Source: Gammaproteobacteria bacterium
GTDB lineage: Bacteria > Pseudomonadota > Gammaproteobacteria > SZUA-152
Length of the DNA: 64,000 nt
Direction: 5' to 3'
Assembly: GCA_029882975.1 (NCBI GenBank)
Contig: JAOUJW010000003.1
Location: forward strand, 1 to 64,000
Shown: positions 53,978-63,143 of the stretch, one piece after another
Layout: every line of letters begins with the position of its first letter
How positions within the stretch are numbered: the first letter of the stretch is position 1
Program-made: the position numbers and the translations under genes
The notes under the pieces: generated by a model
What the model was told of the DNA's origin: nothing
The model's input: the letters and a program-made list of their open reading frames with translations, nothing else
Databases searched by the model: none

Positions 53978-54667
53978 TTACATACCCGGTAGCCAATGGC
54001 GAATGTCTTCCAGATGGGAGAACTGAGCCAGAATATAGTTCTTCAGTTCCCCCTGGCGTCGGTTGATGGTGTTCGTATTCAGGTGTTGCGTTAACCATAC
54101 GGGAGCCATGCCGCTGTGATGAGCGCCCTGGTGTTCATTACTGCCACCGTCACCAACAAATAAGCACGCTTGGGTGCTCACTCCCAGTTGTTTTGCTGTG
54201 TGGTGATAAATCTGCGGGTCCGGTTTTTTCAGCCCCACATCACAGCTAAAGATTGATAAGTCAAATAAAGGGCGCAGCGGGGAATCCGGCCAGGCGCTGA
54301 CTTCAGCTGTTGAGGCATTGGAAATCAGCGCCAGCCCATAGCCTCGGTGGCGCAACTGTTCCAAGGTATTAACAACAGCAGGGTGTACATGGTGGGTTAA
54401 GGCATAGTCAAAACGTGCCTGACGCTGGCGTGTTGCGTCTTCGATCACACCCAAGGGGATTTCCGGGTCCAATTGGTGTGCCAGGGTGCGTATAACGTCT
54501 ACATGATTTGTGGGTGAGCAAATCTCGTGATGTTCACTGAAGCAGGCGTGGTTCCAAGCGCGTGCATCCACGCCCAGGACATCTGCCGTCGTACGGCCCA
54601 CGCTCAGTGGTACGCTGCCCACGCTAACCAGCGTGTTAAATAAGTCAAAACAAATGGCGCGATACAT
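53978..54667 (-). CDS. HAD-superfamily hydrolase
   Basis: About 229 residues. Motif I FDLFNTL with nucleophile Asp right after the start, motif II LALISNASTAE, motif III Lys in GLKKPDPQIY, motif IV FVGDGGSNEHQGAHHSGM; helical cap between I and II. ATG 54667 is chosen because motif I then lies at residues 7-13, as usual; the longer frame from 54736 adds nothing family-like. Phosphatase substrate unknown. Confidence 0.87.
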   Translation of the reverse strand: MYRAICFDLFNTLVSVGSVPLSVGRTTADVLGVDARAWNHACFSEHHEICSPTNHVDVIRTLAHQLDPEIPLGVIEDATRQRQARFDYALTHHVHPAVVNTLEQLRHRGYGLALISNASTAEVSAWPDSPLRPLFDLSIFSCDVGLKKPDPQIYHHTAKQLGVSTQACLFVGDGGSNEHQGAHHSGMAPVWLTQHLNTNTINRRQGELKNYILAQFSHLEDIRHWLPGM

Positions 54668-54827
54668 CGTCAGGTACACGTATTTTTGGTTAAAAACGGG
54701 TTTAGCCGAAACAAACCAGTCGAGAATTTCAGGCAAGATTCAGGACCATATTATCTCAGCCCTTTTGAACAAACAAGCGGATGGATTTGGGTGTTAGGTA
54801 TAGATGAAGATCGGGTGGGTGTCGGAA

Positions 54828-54854
54828 AGGCGTAGCGCAGAATGCGCTACGCCT
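54828..54854 (-). terminator. Perfect 12-bp hairpin downstream of the SoxK-like gene
   Basis: AGGCGTAGCGCA / TGCGCTACGCCT with a three-base loop, 11 bases past the lipoprotein gene stop on its strand. Only a short T-run follows. It may be a terminator or a dispersed REP-like element. Confidence 0.6.
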
Positions 54855-54865
54855 CAGCAGAAGTT

Positions 54866-55201
54866 TTAGAATAAAGTGGGTCCGGCGCTCTTTTGGCTGT
54901 CAAATTGAGCTTTAGCCAGGACGGCTTCATCATACGCTTCTTTGGCGAGTTTTAGTGCTGCGTCTATTTCGTTTTTGGAGGCTTTGGTTTTTGCTTCCAC
55001 TATCATGTCTTCGGTATTGACCCAGGCGCCCCCTAATTGATCAACTGCTTTAAAGGCTGCTTCGGCTTGTGCGATCATGCTGCCAACTTGTGTCTGTGTA
55101 TCCGGTTCGCTTTGTACCGAGCTGGTGTTGGTAGTGGTGCCGCAGGCACTAAACAGTAATGTGGTGAGTGCAATGCCGATAAAAGCCTTGGCCGTGTTCA
55201 T
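54866..55201 (-). CDS. Small Ala-rich lipoprotein, SoxK-like
   Basis: 111 residues. Lipobox LLFSAC, then a helical region (AQAEAAFKAVDQLGGAWVNTEDMI ... AALKLAKEAYDEAVLAKAQF). The A-D-x-x-G-x-x-W-x-x-T pattern recalls the SoxXA-binding protein SoxK, a small partner of SoxXA. AGGAG nine bases upstream of ATG 55201 supports the start; the longer frame is rejected. No sox genes adjoin, so the SoxK link is tentative; another helical envelope lipoprotein is possible. Confidence 0.7.
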   Translation of the reverse strand: MNTAKAFIGIALTTLLFSACGTTTNTSSVQSEPDTQTQVGSMIAQAEAAFKAVDQLGGAWVNTEDMIVEAKTKASKNEIDAALKLAKEAYDEAVLAKAQFDSQKSAGPTLF

Positions 55202-55370
55202 TTGTGCTATCTCCTGTGTTGGTCCGACAAAGTCGAGGTGGGAATAAAATACTCGCAAAATCATGAATAAAGCCAGACGCTTTTTTGGATTGAAACGATT
55301 TAAAAAAGTGATTGTTAAGGGTGTCGATGTTTCACTTTTTGAAGCGATAGAAGCCATGAAAGGAGTCGGT

Positions 55371-55592
55371 ATGGAATTTCGGGTGGGTTCGGTAGAGGAT
55401 TTACGGTTAAGTGATACTGAATTGGTTCAGCTGTTGACTCGGGTATATGTAAATGAGAGTTATGTTGAGGCAGAAACGGCGCTTCATTTGTTTGATCCTT
55501 ATAGGGGATTTCAAAATAGGCCTGCGGGAGTTTCTTTTTTACGAGAGACGGTTACTTGGAGAGGAGTAGTGTCACCACAGGGGGTTCGGTAA
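55371..55592 (+). pseudogene. Truncated GNAT acetyltransferase remnant
   Basis: ATG 55371 has a good AAAGGAG site. The product starts like GNAT proteins (FRVGSVEDLRLSDTELVQLL, then TRVYVNESYVEAETALHLFDP) but ends after 73 residues, before the acetyl-CoA-binding core, with unrelated text (RETVTWRGVVSPQGVR). It is therefore probably a 3'-truncated gene. The frame extends upstream to 55263 without family features. Confidence 0.55.
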
Positions 55593-55683
55593 GTTAATTT
55601 TGGCTTCGATAGCTAAGTTTTCGATTAATACGATCAAAAAGATTCATTGTACAGTTTAATTGCGAGCTCTATAATATGCTTCA

Positions 55684-55699
55684 TCTACCCGGTCGGGTA
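55684..55699. promoter_or_regulatory. Compact palindrome upstream of the DUF2892 gene
   Basis: CTACCCGGTCGGGTAG has seven-base arms around a GT centre, about 95 bases before the DUF2892 start. The form is typical of TetR-type operators, but no regulator gene adjoins. Confidence 0.4.
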
Positions 55700-55792
55700 G
55701 AAGTGGGACAGCCCAAAGCGGTTTTCCTGTCGGTTCGTCTATAAGCCCCGCCCACCGTTTACACATCTACTATTTATGGAGTCCGTGTTTGT

Positions 55793-56344
55793 ATGAACAC
55801 ACAAACTGTAATTTTTGATACTAAAACTAATGTCGGTTCTATGGATCAATCCATTCGCTTTGCGCTTGGATTGGGATTAATTGCAGTACCTTTGAGTAAT
55901 CAGAGCGTTGATGCAGATGTTGCTGCATTGACAGCCTTATTGGCAATTCCTGTCATGTTTACTGCAATCAGCCGCTGGTGTCCGATATATGCTTTGTTGC
56001 GCATTCAAAGTGTTGGACATAAGTATCAGGCTGTGAAATTTTGGGGTCGGAATATGGGATTTATTGATGCGGCATTTCGTTATGTGCTGGGATCAGTCTT
56101 AATCTTAGTCGTGATGAGTCTAAGTTCGATAAGTTATCCGTGGTTGGCTTTGGTGGGTGCAACCCTGATATCCAGTGCCATCTTGCTGTGGGATCCTTTG
56201 TACGCTTTGTTTGAAACAGGCACTCAGCCCAGCGTTACTCCTAAGTTGGTGAGTCAAGGTGGCGCCGAAGTGATTCGTTTGGGTGACGTTCAACAGATAG
56301 TCGCCGGACTGCCCCGCAATGGCGGTGATGTAAAAGCCGCTTAA
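55793..56344 (+). CDS. Membrane protein with two DUF2892 modules
   Basis: 183 residues. Two related modules (VGSMDQSIRFALGLGLIAVPL and MGFIDAAFRYVLGSVLILVVM), each with two hydrophobic helices and a WxPxYALL/WDPLYALFE end, as in the DUF2892 (YgaP-type) membrane domain. The cytoplasmic C-terminus is a short polar tail. Duplication of the module is notable. Followed by a strong terminator. Confidence 0.82.
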   Translation: MNTQTVIFDTKTNVGSMDQSIRFALGLGLIAVPLSNQSVDADVAALTALLAIPVMFTAISRWCPIYALLRIQSVGHKYQAVKFWGRNMGFIDAAFRYVLGSVLILVVMSLSSISYPWLALVGATLISSAILLWDPLYALFETGTQPSVTPKLVSQGGAEVIRLGDVQQIVAGLPRNGGDVKAA

Positions 56345-56385
56345 TAGGCCGATTTTGTTCCTGCTTTATTTAGACATTCAGGGAT

Positions 56386-56413
56386 ACCCGTGGCGCCTGC
56401 CACGGGTTTTTTT
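56386..56413 (+). terminator. Intrinsic terminator
   Basis: Stem ACCCGTGGC / GCCACGGGT with a four-base loop and seven T residues. It ends the DUF2892 transcript and lies just before the end of the convergent protease gene. Confidence 0.92.
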
Positions 56414-56422
56414 ATTTAGAGT

Positions 56423-57604
56423 TTAACCTCGGTGTTCACGTCGTTGTTGCAGCGGTGGACGCTCGCCCACTTCAGCTTCCAGGCTCATTTTTTCTTTTAA
56501 GCGCAATATATCCACGCGAACCTTGCTTTTGGGGGGCTGTTTGGCAATGGAGTTCATCACATCTCGGCTGTCACGAACTGCTTGGCGATTAATTTCCAGA
56601 ATAATATCTCCCGGTTTTAGTCCCGCGGCAGCGGCAGGCCCATTGCGTAGTATGCCTGCGATAATAACACCTGCGGTGCTGCTTAACCCGAAGGATTCAG
56701 CTAGGGCTGGGGTGATGTCCTGCACTTCGATGCCAAGCCAGCCGCGGCTGACGTGGCCGGTTTCAATGATTTGTTGCATCACATCCACGGCGGAAGTCAC
56801 CGGAATGGCAAAGCCAATGCCCTGAGAGCCGCCGGATTTGGAGAAAATGGCGGTGTTGATCCCCACTAAATGACCAAAGGGGTTGATCAAAGCGCCGCCG
56901 GAGTTGCCCGGGTTGATGGCGGCGTCGGTTTGGATAAAGTTCTCAAAGGTGTTAATGCCCAGTCGGTCCCGGCCGGTGGCGCTGACAATGCCCATGGTGA
57001 CGGTTTGACCTACACCAAAAGGGTTACCGATGGCCAGCACAACATCGCCGACTCGTAAATCTTTACTGCTGGCAAAGGTAATACTGGGTAGTTTGTCCAG
57101 ATTGATTTTTAGCACGGCCAGATCCGACTCGGGATCGGCGCCAACCTGTTTGGCTTCGGCACTGCGCCCATCCCGTAAAGCCACCTGAATTTCATCGGCG
57201 CCGTCAATGACATGGAAATTGGTGAGTACATAACCATCTGCGCTGGCAATGACGCCGGACCCCAGGCTGCTTTCCATGCGTTTTCTTGGGGCAAGACGCT
57301 CGCCAAAGAAATACCTGAACAGGGGATCGTTGTATAGCGGATTGGCCCGTTCAGTAACAATTTTGGTGGTATAAATGTTGACGACTGCCGGTGCCGCAAT
57401 TTCCACCGCACTGGCGTAGGATACCGGGCCCGAAAGCGGTGAGCTGGAAAGGTTAAACCGTTGCGCATCACTGATTTCATTAATTTCCACTACTGTTTGG
57501 CTTTTGCTGAACATATCGGGGCGGAAAATAATAATGAGGAAAGCAACGACGAGTCCCAGGATGGAAGCTTTAACGATAAAATTTAGCGGGGTGGAGTTTC
57601 TCAT
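56423..57604 (-). CDS. degS: DegS/AlgW-type periplasmic serine protease
   Basis: 393 residues from ATG 57604: one N-terminal membrane anchor (ASILGLVVAFLIIIF), a trypsin-like domain with His (LTNFHVIDG), Asp (ESDLAVLKI) and Ser (NPGNSGGALI), and one PDZ domain (GWLGIEVQDITPALAESFGL ...). One PDZ plus an anchor is the DegS/AlgW layout, the site-1 protease that triggers the sigma-E response by cleaving RseA/MucA. The frame stays open upstream to 57859 through repeat-derived codons (QEAESDW..., 85 extra residues), but the family start is at 57604. Divergent from the NIF3 gene as in Pseudomonas. Confidence 0.9.
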   Translation of the reverse strand: MRNSTPLNFIVKASILGLVVAFLIIIFRPDMFSKSQTVVEINEISDAQRFNLSSSPLSGPVSYASAVEIAAPAVVNIYTTKIVTERANPLYNDPLFRYFFGERLAPRKRMESSLGSGVIASADGYVLTNFHVIDGADEIQVALRDGRSAEAKQVGADPESDLAVLKINLDKLPSITFASSKDLRVGDVVLAIGNPFGVGQTVTMGIVSATGRDRLGINTFENFIQTDAAINPGNSGGALINPFGHLVGINTAIFSKSGGSQGIGFAIPVTSAVDVMQQIIETGHVSRGWLGIEVQDITPALAESFGLSSTAGVIIAGILRNGPAAAAGLKPGDIILEINRQAVRDSRDVMNSIAKQPPKSKVRVDILRLKEKMSLEAEVGERPPLQQRREHRG

Positions 57605-57623
57605 GGGGTAAAATCTTAGCACG

Positions 57624-57971
57624 TGTGGCCTCTCTCGGCCATCCGTGGCCTTCGAGGCATAATGCCAATCGCTTTCGGCTTCCTGCCTTTCGCGATACTT
57701 GTACTCCTGTACATCGTCCGTGGCAAAAGCCTCTCTCGGCCAGTCGCTATCGGTATCCCTGCCTGACGCGACACGAGCTCGTCCATGAGCATCGTCCGTG
57801 GCCTTCGAGGCATAATACCAATCGCTTTCGGCTTCCTGCATAGAGCGATTTTTGTACATTGTTGCACTTCATTCATAGGCATCCACGGTCTTTGAGGTAT
57901 AATGCCAATCGCTTTCGGCTGCCTGCCTTTCGCGATACTTGTACTCCTGTGCATCGTCCGTGGCAAAAGCC
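57624..57971 (-). repeat. Mosaic direct repeats with protein-coding signature
   Basis: A ~91-bp unit at 57641-57731 recurs almost identically at 57881-57971, exactly 240 bp away; a shorter related copy lies at ~57795-57857, and a TCTCTCGGCCA segment is repeated near 57630 and 57731. On the minus strand the units encode DDxQEYKYRERQEAESDW and HYASKATD, continuing in frame into the degS-type gene; an in-frame TGA separates the outermost copy. No stop occurs inside the inner copies. The array ends ~20 bases before the NIF3 start. Confidence 0.85.
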
Positions 57972-57992
57972 CTAGATATAGGAACGATAATA

Positions 57993-58751
57993 ATGATTGA
58001 TTTGTATGAATTGCTTTTTTATACCGATGAGTTGCTGCGAATTGACCAATTTAAGGATTACTGTCCTAATGGTTTGCAAGTTGAAGGTAAATCTTCTATC
58101 CAAAAACTGGTTACCGGGGTCACGGCAAATCAAACGCTGATAGACGTGGCGGCTGATATGGAGGCTGATGCCATATTGGTGCATCATGGTATGTTTTGGA
58201 AGGGGGATAATCCCTGTATCACCGGTATCAAACACCGACGCTTACAGCGTTTGTTAATCGAGGATATCAGTCTCATTGCTTATCATTTACCTCTGGATGC
58301 GCATCCCAGTATGGGTAATAACACTCAATTGGCGGAAGTGTTGGATTTGCAAATCGAGGGAGAATACGGCCATCAGGGTGGGCCTGAAATCGCCATGTAC
58401 GGTGAAGTGGCTGCACCTTTGGTCCCGGAAGCCTTTGCTCAGCATATAAGTGAGCGTTTGGGACGGATGCCCTTGCACATTCCCGGAGCGGCCACCGAAT
58501 TGGAAAGCGTAGCCTGGTGCACCGGTGCGGCGGAGCATTATGTGGAAACTGCTATTCAAATGGGAGTGGACGCTTTTATTACCGGTGAAGCCTCAGAGAA
58601 AACCGTGCATTTAGCCAGGGAAAGCGGGATCCACTTCTACGCTGCCGGTCACCATGCCACAGAGCGCTATGGGGTGCAGGCCCTGGGTAAGCATTTGGCG
58701 GATAAATTCGGACTTATTCATGAGTTTGTGGATGTGGATAGCCCTCTATGA
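57993..58751 (+). CDS. NIF3/YbgI dinuclear metal-binding protein
   Basis: 252 residues. NIF3 family: CPNGLQVEG, the metal-site motif VHHGMFWK, YHLPLDAHP, NNTQLAEVL and the C-terminal TGEASEKTVHLARESGIHFYAAGHHATERYGVQALG with further His/Glu ligands. Members form toroidal hexamers with two metals per subunit; some act in GTP cyclohydrolase-like or tRNA-related roles, unproven. Start ATG 57993 with AGGA upstream; its upstream region is the repeat mosaic. Confidence 0.93.
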   Translation: MIDLYELLFYTDELLRIDQFKDYCPNGLQVEGKSSIQKLVTGVTANQTLIDVAADMEADAILVHHGMFWKGDNPCITGIKHRRLQRLLIEDISLIAYHLPLDAHPSMGNNTQLAEVLDLQIEGEYGHQGGPEIAMYGEVAAPLVPEAFAQHISERLGRMPLHIPGAATELESVAWCTGAAEHYVETAIQMGVDAFITGEASEKTVHLARESGIHFYAAGHHATERYGVQALGKHLADKFGLIHEFVDVDSPL

Positions 58752-58902
58752 GTGCTTGGGTAAAACTGTAACAATAATTTCACTCCTTCGGGCTAAAGAG
58801 TCGACAGGCTGGAGTCGATCTTTGAAAGGAAAAGCCGACTGTTAAGTAATGTTAAGTGTAAACAGTGGCTTGGCTTTGCCCTTAGCACACAAGGAGTTAA
58901 AA

Positions 58903-59244
58903 ATGTCCTTACCCGAAATCAAACATAATGATATGTATCAATTGCTGCGCGAGGAAAAAGTGCAGGAATTCAATGCTCGACGCGCTGGTGGTGAAACCTG
59001 TGACCTGACCCATTGCGATTTTCGAGGGTTGGATTTGCGTGGCCTGAACGCTCACGGTATTGATTTTACAGGAAGTTATTTCCGTCAAGCGGATTTACGG
59101 GGGATTAATTTTTCCGAAAGCCGCATGCAGGAGTGCAGTCTCAACGGCGCGAAAATTTCCGGCGTTTATTTCCCCCAGGAATTGAGTCCGGCGGAAATTG
59201 AAATGTCCCTGAATCACGGTACTCGAATGCGGTATTCTTCCTAA
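58903..59244 (+). CDS. Pentapeptide-repeat protein
   Basis: 113 residues. An N-terminal helix (YQLLREEKVQEFNARRAGG), then a quadrilateral helix of about nine pentapeptides (CDFRGLDLRGLNAHGIDFTG, FRQADLRGINFSES), ending in ELSPAEIEMSLNHGTRMRY. Such short proteins are conserved but unassigned. AAGGAG eight bases upstream fixes the ATG at 58903. Confidence 0.88.
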   Translation: MSLPEIKHNDMYQLLREEKVQEFNARRAGGETCDLTHCDFRGLDLRGLNAHGIDFTGSYFRQADLRGINFSESRMQECSLNGAKISGVYFPQELSPAEIEMSLNHGTRMRYSS

Positions 59245-59272
59245 ATTTCATGCGAATAGTTCTTGTTCTTGC

Positions 59273-59297
59273 CCGGTAAATCCAATAGAATTACCGG
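59273..59297 (+). terminator. Hairpin after the pentapeptide gene
   Basis: CCGGTAA / TTACCGG arms with an 11-base loop, followed by TCTTTC. Moderate candidate terminator between the pentapeptide gene and rpmE. Confidence 0.45.
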
Positions 59298-59371
59298 TCT
59301 TTCGCTGCCGGTGCGAGCACAGCAAGCGGCAAGGCAAGAATTATCAGACTTTTATTTAAAGGTTATAGAGC

Positions 59372-59572
59372 ATGAAAGCGGAATTACACCCAGATTACAA
59401 CGCCATCCAGGTCACATGCAGTTGTGGTAACACATTTGAAACCCGTTCTACCCTGGGTAAGGATCTGCATATTGACGTTTGTTCCGAATGTCACCCGTTT
59501 TATACCGGCAAACAGAAAATCGTCGATTCCGGTGGTCGGGTGGATAAATTTCGGCAGAAATACGGTAAATAG
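59372..59572 (+). CDS. rpmE: 50S ribosomal protein L31
   Basis: 66 residues. Zinc-binding (C+) form of bL31: Cys in TCSCGNTF and CSECHPFY provide the four ligands. [30 protein letters not shown] is the family signature. It has its own terminator 130 bases downstream. Confidence 0.97.
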   Translation: MKAELHPDYNAIQVTCSCGNTFETRSTLGKDLHIDVCSECHPFYTGKQKIVDSGGRVDKFRQKYGK

Positions 59573-59704
59573 TACGACGAGCAACAGTACAGCGAGAAGC
59601 ACGGACAAAACCCGGGGCCGCGTTTTAGCCTTGGGGAGCACTGGATACGGCTCAGGTCATTGCGGTACAGCTGGGTTAGCAAGGTATGTTGTACGGTTAC
59701 CAAG

Positions 59705-59730
59705 AGGCGCCTTTTTCAGGCGCCTTTTTT
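59705..59730 (+). terminator. Intrinsic terminator after rpmE
   Basis: AGGCGCC / GGCGCCT stem with a seven-base T-rich loop followed by six T residues. It sits just upstream of the nuclease gene, inside an in-frame extension of that reading frame. Confidence 0.88.
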
Positions 59731-59777
59731 ATTGCCTGTTGTGGGTCCAAGTATGGGGAGTTGACGCATCCGCGGCC

Positions 59778-60527
59778 ATGGTGCAAGACCGGGCCAAAGA
59801 CTGTCATTTTTCCGGTGAAACTGCTACTGAGACGGTGATCCAGGTTCTGGATGGCGATACGGTGCGCTTGCAGGGTGGCGCTTCGGTGCGCCTGATCGGT
59901 GTAAACAGTCCGGAGTTAGGCCATGATGGTCAACCGGATCAAGAATTGGCGCGTGAAGCCAAAGAGTTTTTGCAAGATCTATTACAGCTACCACAGCTTG
60001 TGCAGCTTCTTTCCGGACAAAAATCTCGGGATCATTATGGGCGTCGCTTGGCTCACATGGCCTTGTTGGACGGAAGCAATGTGCAGCAGTTACTATTGCA
60101 AGCGGGCTTGGCGTTTCATATCAGTTCACCTCCCAATTTGACATTTAACGATTGCTATGTCCGTGCGCAGCGTTTGGCGCGGCAAGCCGGTCTGGGTGTT
60201 TGGGCTTTACCCGTTTACGGTGCCATTGAGGCGCAAACTCTGGCGGCTGAACAAGCCGGATTTATGCGGGTTGTCGGTCGTGTCGGCCGCATTACCCGAA
60301 CCCAAAACTCTCTGTGGCTGCCCATGAGTAAGGAATTTTCGCTGCGTATCCAAAGTCGGGATTTGGTCTATTTTAATGATGCGGAACTTAAAAAAATGAT
60401 TGGGTCACGTTGGGAGGTCAGTGGTTGGGTGCGGCACGTGGGTTCGCAGTCGGTTATGTTGCTGCGTCACCCGTCGGTGATCGTTCAACCCAACAGAGCA
60501 GGGCAACAACACAAAATAACAAAATGA
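59778..60527 (+). CDS. Thermonuclease-fold (SNase-like) protein
   Basis: 249 residues from ATG 59778. Staphylococcal nuclease fold: [29 protein letters not shown] with the Asp/Arg active site, EFLQDLL, and [18 protein letters not shown] with the second Arg. The C-terminal ~100 residues are an extra OB-like region ([17 protein letters not shown] ... [11 protein letters not shown]). The open frame continues upstream through FYCLLWVQVWGVDASAA, which looks like a signal peptide but has no usable start codon before the rpmE terminator; export is therefore uncertain. Confidence 0.85.
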   Translation: MVQDRAKDCHFSGETATETVIQVLDGDTVRLQGGASVRLIGVNSPELGHDGQPDQELAREAKEFLQDLLQLPQLVQLLSGQKSRDHYGRRLAHMALLDGSNVQQLLLQAGLAFHISSPPNLTFNDCYVRAQRLARQAGLGVWALPVYGAIEAQTLAAEQAGFMRVVGRVGRITRTQNSLWLPMSKEFSLRIQSRDLVYFNDAELKKMIGSRWEVSGWVRHVGSQSVMLLRHPSVIVQPNRAGQQHKITK

Positions 60528-60585
60528 TTTGCAGCTAAACGATTGCAGTTTAACAATTGCAGTTAAAACAACAGGAACTAACTTT

Positions 60586-61857
60586 ATGAACGAAAAACTC
60601 AAGGCGAAAGAAAAACTAAAACAGGAGGCGTTGGACTATCACGCCAAAGGGCGTCCCGGCAAAATCGCTGTACAGCCCACCAAGCCTTGTGAAACTCAGG
60701 CGGAATTGTCCTTGGCTTACACACCGGGTGTGGCGGCACCTGTACGCGCCATCGCTGAGCACCCTGAGCTGGTTTATAAATACACGGGTAAAAGCAATCT
60801 CGTGGCCGTGATCAGTGATGGCACGGCGGTTTTGGGTTTGGGTAATACCGGTCCTTTGGCCAGCAAACCGGTGATGGAAGGTAAGGCTGTGCTGTTCAAA
60901 CAATTTGCCGATATCGATGTTTTTGACATTGAAGTCCAGGCCGCAAGTTCTGCGGAACTTATCCAGACAGTGATCAATATCGCCCCAACTTTCGGTGGAA
61001 TTAATCTGGAGGACATCGCCGCCCCGGCGTGTTTTGAAGTGGAAGCGGCTTTGGTTGAAAAACTGGATATTCCGGTATTTCACGATGATCAGCATGGCAC
61101 CGCGATTATTGTAGCGGCCGGGATGCTCAATGCGCTGGAAATTCAAGGTAAGACACTACAAGATGCACGTATTGTTTGTCTGGGTGCGGGGGCAGCAGGT
61201 ATTGCGTCCTTGCGACTGTTGCTGTCCTTGGGGGCACGTAAGGAAAATCTGTTTCTGATGGACCGGCAGGGGGTGGTGCATAGTCATCGACAGGACCTGA
61301 ATGTATATAAGCAAGAATTTTCCCTTGATACTCCTCTGCGTACCTTAGCGGAGGTGATGGATGGCGCCGACGTATTTCTTGGGTTGTCCGGTCCCAATCT
61401 ATTGCCGGCGGAGCTGCTGGGCACCATGGCGCCTAAGCCGGTGGTATTTGCACTGTCTAACCCGGATCCTGAAATCGACTATCATCTGGCCAAAGCCACG
61501 CGGGACGATTTGATTATTGCTACCGGCCGCAGTGATTTTCCTAATCAGGTGAATAATGTCTTAGGATTTCCGTTTATCTTTCGTGGAGCCCTGGATGTAC
61601 GAGCCCGGCTCATCAATGAGGCCATGAAAGTGGCTGCCGTCAAAGCGCTGGCGAAACTGGCTCATGAACCTGTGCCCGCGGAAGTGTTGCAGGCGTACCA
61701 ATTGGACGCGTTGGAATTTGGGCCGGATTATATTATTCCAAAGCCTTTTGATGCCCGGCTGCAAGATTATGTGCCACCGGCTGTGGCTCAGGCCGCTGTG
61801 GATAGTGGAGCGGCTTCGGTCTATCCGGCTCAGTACCCACCTGCGCCGCAATGCTAG
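60586..61857 (+). CDS. maeB: NADP-type malic enzyme, short form
   Basis: 423 residues. Oxidative decarboxylation of malate to pyruvate. Malic domain [45 protein letters not shown], then [18 protein letters not shown](P) fold [16 protein letters not shown] and LSNPDPEI. It ends with the malic-enzyme region and lacks the phosphotransacetylase-like domain of long MaeB. ATG 60586 follows CAGGAAC. Convergent with hemE. Confidence 0.93.
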   Translation: MNEKLKAKEKLKQEALDYHAKGRPGKIAVQPTKPCETQAELSLAYTPGVAAPVRAIAEHPELVYKYTGKSNLVAVISDGTAVLGLGNTGPLASKPVMEGKAVLFKQFADIDVFDIEVQAASSAELIQTVINIAPTFGGINLEDIAAPACFEVEAALVEKLDIPVFHDDQHGTAIIVAAGMLNALEIQGKTLQDARIVCLGAGAAGIASLRLLLSLGARKENLFLMDRQGVVHSHRQDLNVYKQEFSLDTPLRTLAEVMDGADVFLGLSGPNLLPAELLGTMAPKPVVFALSNPDPEIDYHLAKATRDDLIIATGRSDFPNQVNNVLGFPFIFRGALDVRARLINEAMKVAAVKALAKLAHEPVPAEVLQAYQLDALEFGPDYIIPKPFDARLQDYVPPAVAQAAVDSGAASVYPAQYPPAPQC

Positions 61858-61863
61858 CAAGGG

Positions 61864-61888
61864 TAGGCCCGCGAAATCTTGCGGGCCT
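61864..61888. terminator. Hairpin between the convergent maeB and hemE genes
   Basis: TAGGCCCGC / GCGGGCCTA perfect nine-base stem with a seven-base loop. T-runs are absent on both sides, so it is a probable transcript-end structure for both genes rather than a textbook terminator. Confidence 0.6.
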
Positions 61889-61904
61889 AAAACCGCCAGC
61901 CAGG

Positions 61905-62969
61905 TTATTTGGAGTGATATTGTCCGCTAAGTTCGTGTACGGAATTAATGAACATGGAGACGTGTTCCGGGTCCACTGTCGGGTGGATGCCGTGTCCCAG
62001 ATTAAATACATGACCGTCTCCGTTGCCGAAGCTGGCTAGGATAGAGCCCACTTCTTCACGAATACGCTCTGGCGAGGCGTACAAGATACACGGGTCCATA
62101 TTACCCTGCAGAGCCACCCGGTGCCCTACACGTTTTCTGGCTTCGCCAATATCCAGGGTCCAGTCTACCCCCAATGCATTGCATTTGCTCATGGCCATGT
62201 CTTCCAGCCAGGCTCCGCCGCCTTTGGTGAACAAGATGGAGGGAACGGGGCGGCCATCGTGGTGTTTAATCAGGCCGTCTACGATTTGAGTCATGTATTG
62301 TAAAGAAAACTCACGATAGTCCCGTGGGGTCAACACGCCGCCCCAGGTATCGAAAATCATCACAGCTTGTGCTCCGGCTTCGATCTGGGCATTTAAATAC
62401 GCGGTCACCGATTCGGCAAGGGTGTCCAGTAATTTATGCATGGTGTCGGGGTCGTCAAACATCATGCCTTTCACTTTGGCGTATTCTTTGCTCGAGCCAC
62501 CTTCGACCATGTAGGTGGCCAGGGTCCAGGGGCTACCGGAAAAGCCGATCAGAGGGACTCTACCTTGGAGTTCACGGCGAATCAGGCTTACCGCGTCCGT
62601 TACATAACTCAAGTCGGCCGGGTCCAGCACGCCCAGTGCCCGCACATCTCCCGGTGTGCGCAAGGGTTTGCTGAAGGTGGGGCCCTCGCCAACATTAAAT
62701 TCCAGGCCCAGGCCCATGGCATCCGGGATGGTGAGAATGTCGGAAAACAGGATGGCGGCGTCCAGTGCATAGCGCTCCAATGGCTGCAAGGTGACTTCGC
62801 AGGCCAATTCCGGAGACTGGCACAAATTCATGAAGTTGCCCGCTTTTTGTCGCGTTGCTCGGTATTCCGGTAGGTATCGCCCGGCCTGGCGCATCATCCA
62901 CACTGGAGTGAGGTCCACCGGTTCGCGCATGAGAGCTCTCAAAAAACGGTCATTCTTTAATTCGGTCAT
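61905..62969 (-). CDS. hemE: Uroporphyrinogen decarboxylase
   Basis: 354 residues. Converts uroporphyrinogen III to coproporphyrinogen III in haem synthesis. [57 protein letters not shown] and [13 protein letters not shown] are the family motifs, including active-site Arg and Asp. I chose ATG 62969 (MTELKND start as in E. coli) over GTG 62984. Confidence 0.96.
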   Translation of the reverse strand: MTELKNDRFLRALMREPVDLTPVWMMRQAGRYLPEYRATRQKAGNFMNLCQSPELACEVTLQPLERYALDAAILFSDILTIPDAMGLGLEFNVGEGPTFSKPLRTPGDVRALGVLDPADLSYVTDAVSLIRRELQGRVPLIGFSGSPWTLATYMVEGGSSKEYAKVKGMMFDDPDTMHKLLDTLAESVTAYLNAQIEAGAQAVMIFDTWGGVLTPRDYREFSLQYMTQIVDGLIKHHDGRPVPSILFTKGGGAWLEDMAMSKCNALGVDWTLDIGEARKRVGHRVALQGNMDPCILYASPERIREEVGSILASFGNGDGHVFNLGHGIHPTVDPEHVSMFINSVHELSGQYHSK

Positions 62970-63143
62970 TGTCGCTTTATCCACAGGTTGTTGTGATAAG
63001 AGCCTACAGATGATGATTTATCGACAGGCTCTATTTCTCCCGGACACAAGGTGCCGCCAAACGCGCTATTATATTACGTATCGTTGCGGGCCGGTAGTTT
63101 ATCTCCCATATTGGGTCTGCGGCGACGGGGAAGACCGGAAGAG

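Noticed and set aside
57624-57971. Repeat mosaic as CRISPR or attachment-site cluster
   Set aside because: Spacing is irregular, units share coding text, no cas or integrase gene is nearby.
59424-59777. Extension of the nuclease gene back into rpmE
   Set aside because: It would overlap rpmE out of frame and read through the rpmE terminator; upstream residues are unlike any nuclease.
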